Of a stretch of 5,547 nt of DNA, positions 5,093 through 5,547 are shown one piece after another; within the stretch, counting starts at the first letter, position 1; each line of letters opens with the position of its first letter. The position numbers were made by a program, and so were the translations under genes. This DNA is from an uncultured Oscillospiraceae bacterium (GTDB taxonomy: Bacteria; Bacillota; Clostridia; Oscillospirales; Oscillospiraceae), in contig CATZYY010000158.1 of the NCBI GenBank assembly GCA_958426425.1, forward strand, positions 1 to 5,547, read 5' to 3'. A model generated the notes under the pieces. That model ran no database searches and was not told the DNA's origin. It saw only the letters and a list, made by a program, of their open reading frames with translations.

Positions 5093-5547
5093 GGTCCTCA
5101 CCTCCCAGCGCCTCCCGGAGCATTGCCCGGGAGCGGTTGAGCAGCGTATACACGGTGTTGACGTTTTTGCCCAGCAGGCGGCCGATCTCCGGGGCGGTGT
5201 AGCCCTCGTAGTAGTGGAGGTACACCGCGTCCCGATAGGCCTCCGGCAGCGCTAGGACGGCCTCCCATACCTCCCGATGCTCCGGCGGCAGGGCGGCGGA
5301 GATTGGTTCCAGATCTTCCAGAGAGACTGTACGGCTGCGAAAAAAGCTCTTGAGCAGGTCCCGGCAGGCATTGAGGGTCACCCGGATGAACCAGGCCCGC
5401 TCATGCTCCAGGGACTGAAAGGCAGTGGTACTGAGGATATACTTCATAAACACCGACTGGAAGATGTCCTCGGTGTCGGCTTGGTTTTTCAAATGGATCA
5501 TGCACAGCCGCCGCACGGTGTCGGCGTGATGCTCCATGGCCCTGACC
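5085..5547 (-). CDS. ECF-type RNA polymerase sigma factor, 5' end cut by the window
   Basis: This redirects RNA polymerase to a specific promoter set. At least 150 residues are visible, counted here from the internal Met at 5537. Region 2 includes ADTVRRLC and the core-binding segment NQADTEDIFQSVFMKY (18-33), then the DNA-melting/-10 segment HERAWFIRVTLNACRDLLKS (45-64). A short linker leads to region 4 (about 88-144), with LPEAYRDAVYLHYYEGYTAPEIGRL as the first part of the helix-turn-helix and NVNTVYTLLNRSRAMLRE as the recognition part. The frame stays open to the window edge, no ribosome binding site precedes the Met at 5537, and family members usually have 10-20 more residues before this point. 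I therefore treat the gene as continuing beyond 5547. It ends inside the anti-sigma start (8-nt overlap), a standard sigma/anti-sigma operon. Its own promoter is outside the window. Confidence 0.93.
   Translation of the reverse strand, partial: VRAMEHHADTVRRLCMIHLKNQADTEDIFQSVFMKYILSTTAFQSLEHERAWFIRVTLNACRDLLKSFFRSRTVSLEDLEPISAALPPEHREVWEAVLALPEAYRDAVYLHYYEGYTAPEIGRLLGKNVNTVYTLLNRSRAMLREALGGEDHG
5101..5105 (-). promoter_or_regulatory. ribosome binding site of the anti-sigma gene inside the sigma gene
   Basis: GGAGG, within GGGAGGTGAGG on the minus strand, lies 8 nt before the ATG at 5092 and within the last codons of the sigma gene. It selects the ATG and rejects the GTG at 5101, which overlaps this site. 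Confidence 0.8.

Noticed and set aside
4406..5140. Plus-strand 244-codon reading frame across the anti-sigma gene
   Set aside because: It is antisense to the anti-sigma/sigma overlap, lacks a ribosome binding site and known motifs, and is explained by GC-biased codon use on the other strand.

Overview
The window looks chromosomal and comes from a Gram-positive anaerobe of the class Clostridia, most likely the Oscillospiraceae (Flavonifractor/Lawsonibacter-like). This is inferred from the Firmicutes-type 5S rRNA, strong AAGGAGG ribosome binding sites, GC-rich genes separated by AT-rich gaps, a DUF1292 protein, a class A penicillin-binding protein with a Cys-containing tail, and a clostridial sigma/anti-sigma pair. 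No mobile element, CRISPR array or tRNA was seen.

Layout. Positions 1-183 are a non-coding leader or spacer rich in GCGAAG-like words. A complete 5S rRNA (184-298, +) follows, with its own strong terminator (302-332). Positions 333-756 hold no convincing gene. On the minus strand, 993 to 795 folds into an elaborate structured non-coding RNA closed by a 12-bp long-range helix and followed by an intrinsic terminator (789 to 757). Immediately upstream of it, also on the minus strand, is a small, very acidic DUF1292 protein (1315 to 1019) with a good sigma-A-type promoter. Divergently, a bifunctional class A penicillin-binding protein (1610-4210, +) has a leader with an ECF-like promoter motif and a nearby sigma-A-like promoter. 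A bidirectional terminator (4219-4260) separates it from a convergent operon read from the right edge: an ECF-type sigma factor (cut by the window end) that overlaps by 8 nt a single-pass membrane anti-sigma factor. The extracytoplasmic part of that anti-sigma factor begins with the RsgI-like Val-Asp-Val-Asn-Pro-Ser motif.

How the parts may work together. The penicillin-binding protein polymerises and cross-links peptidoglycan. The sigma/anti-sigma pair looks like an envelope-sensing switch in which cleavage or destabilisation of the anti-sigma factor would free the sigma factor. The GGGAAC-N17-CGAC motif upstream of the penicillin-binding protein gene makes it a reasonable but unproven candidate target of an ECF sigma factor, possibly this one. 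The most interesting element is the minus-strand RNA. Its helices use G-U pairs that are valid only in the minus-strand transcript, it has its own terminator, and no gene lies downstream on that strand for it to control in cis. It is therefore probably a free-standing RNA. I could not assign it to a family with confidence; raiA RNA and 6S RNA are the first candidates to test.
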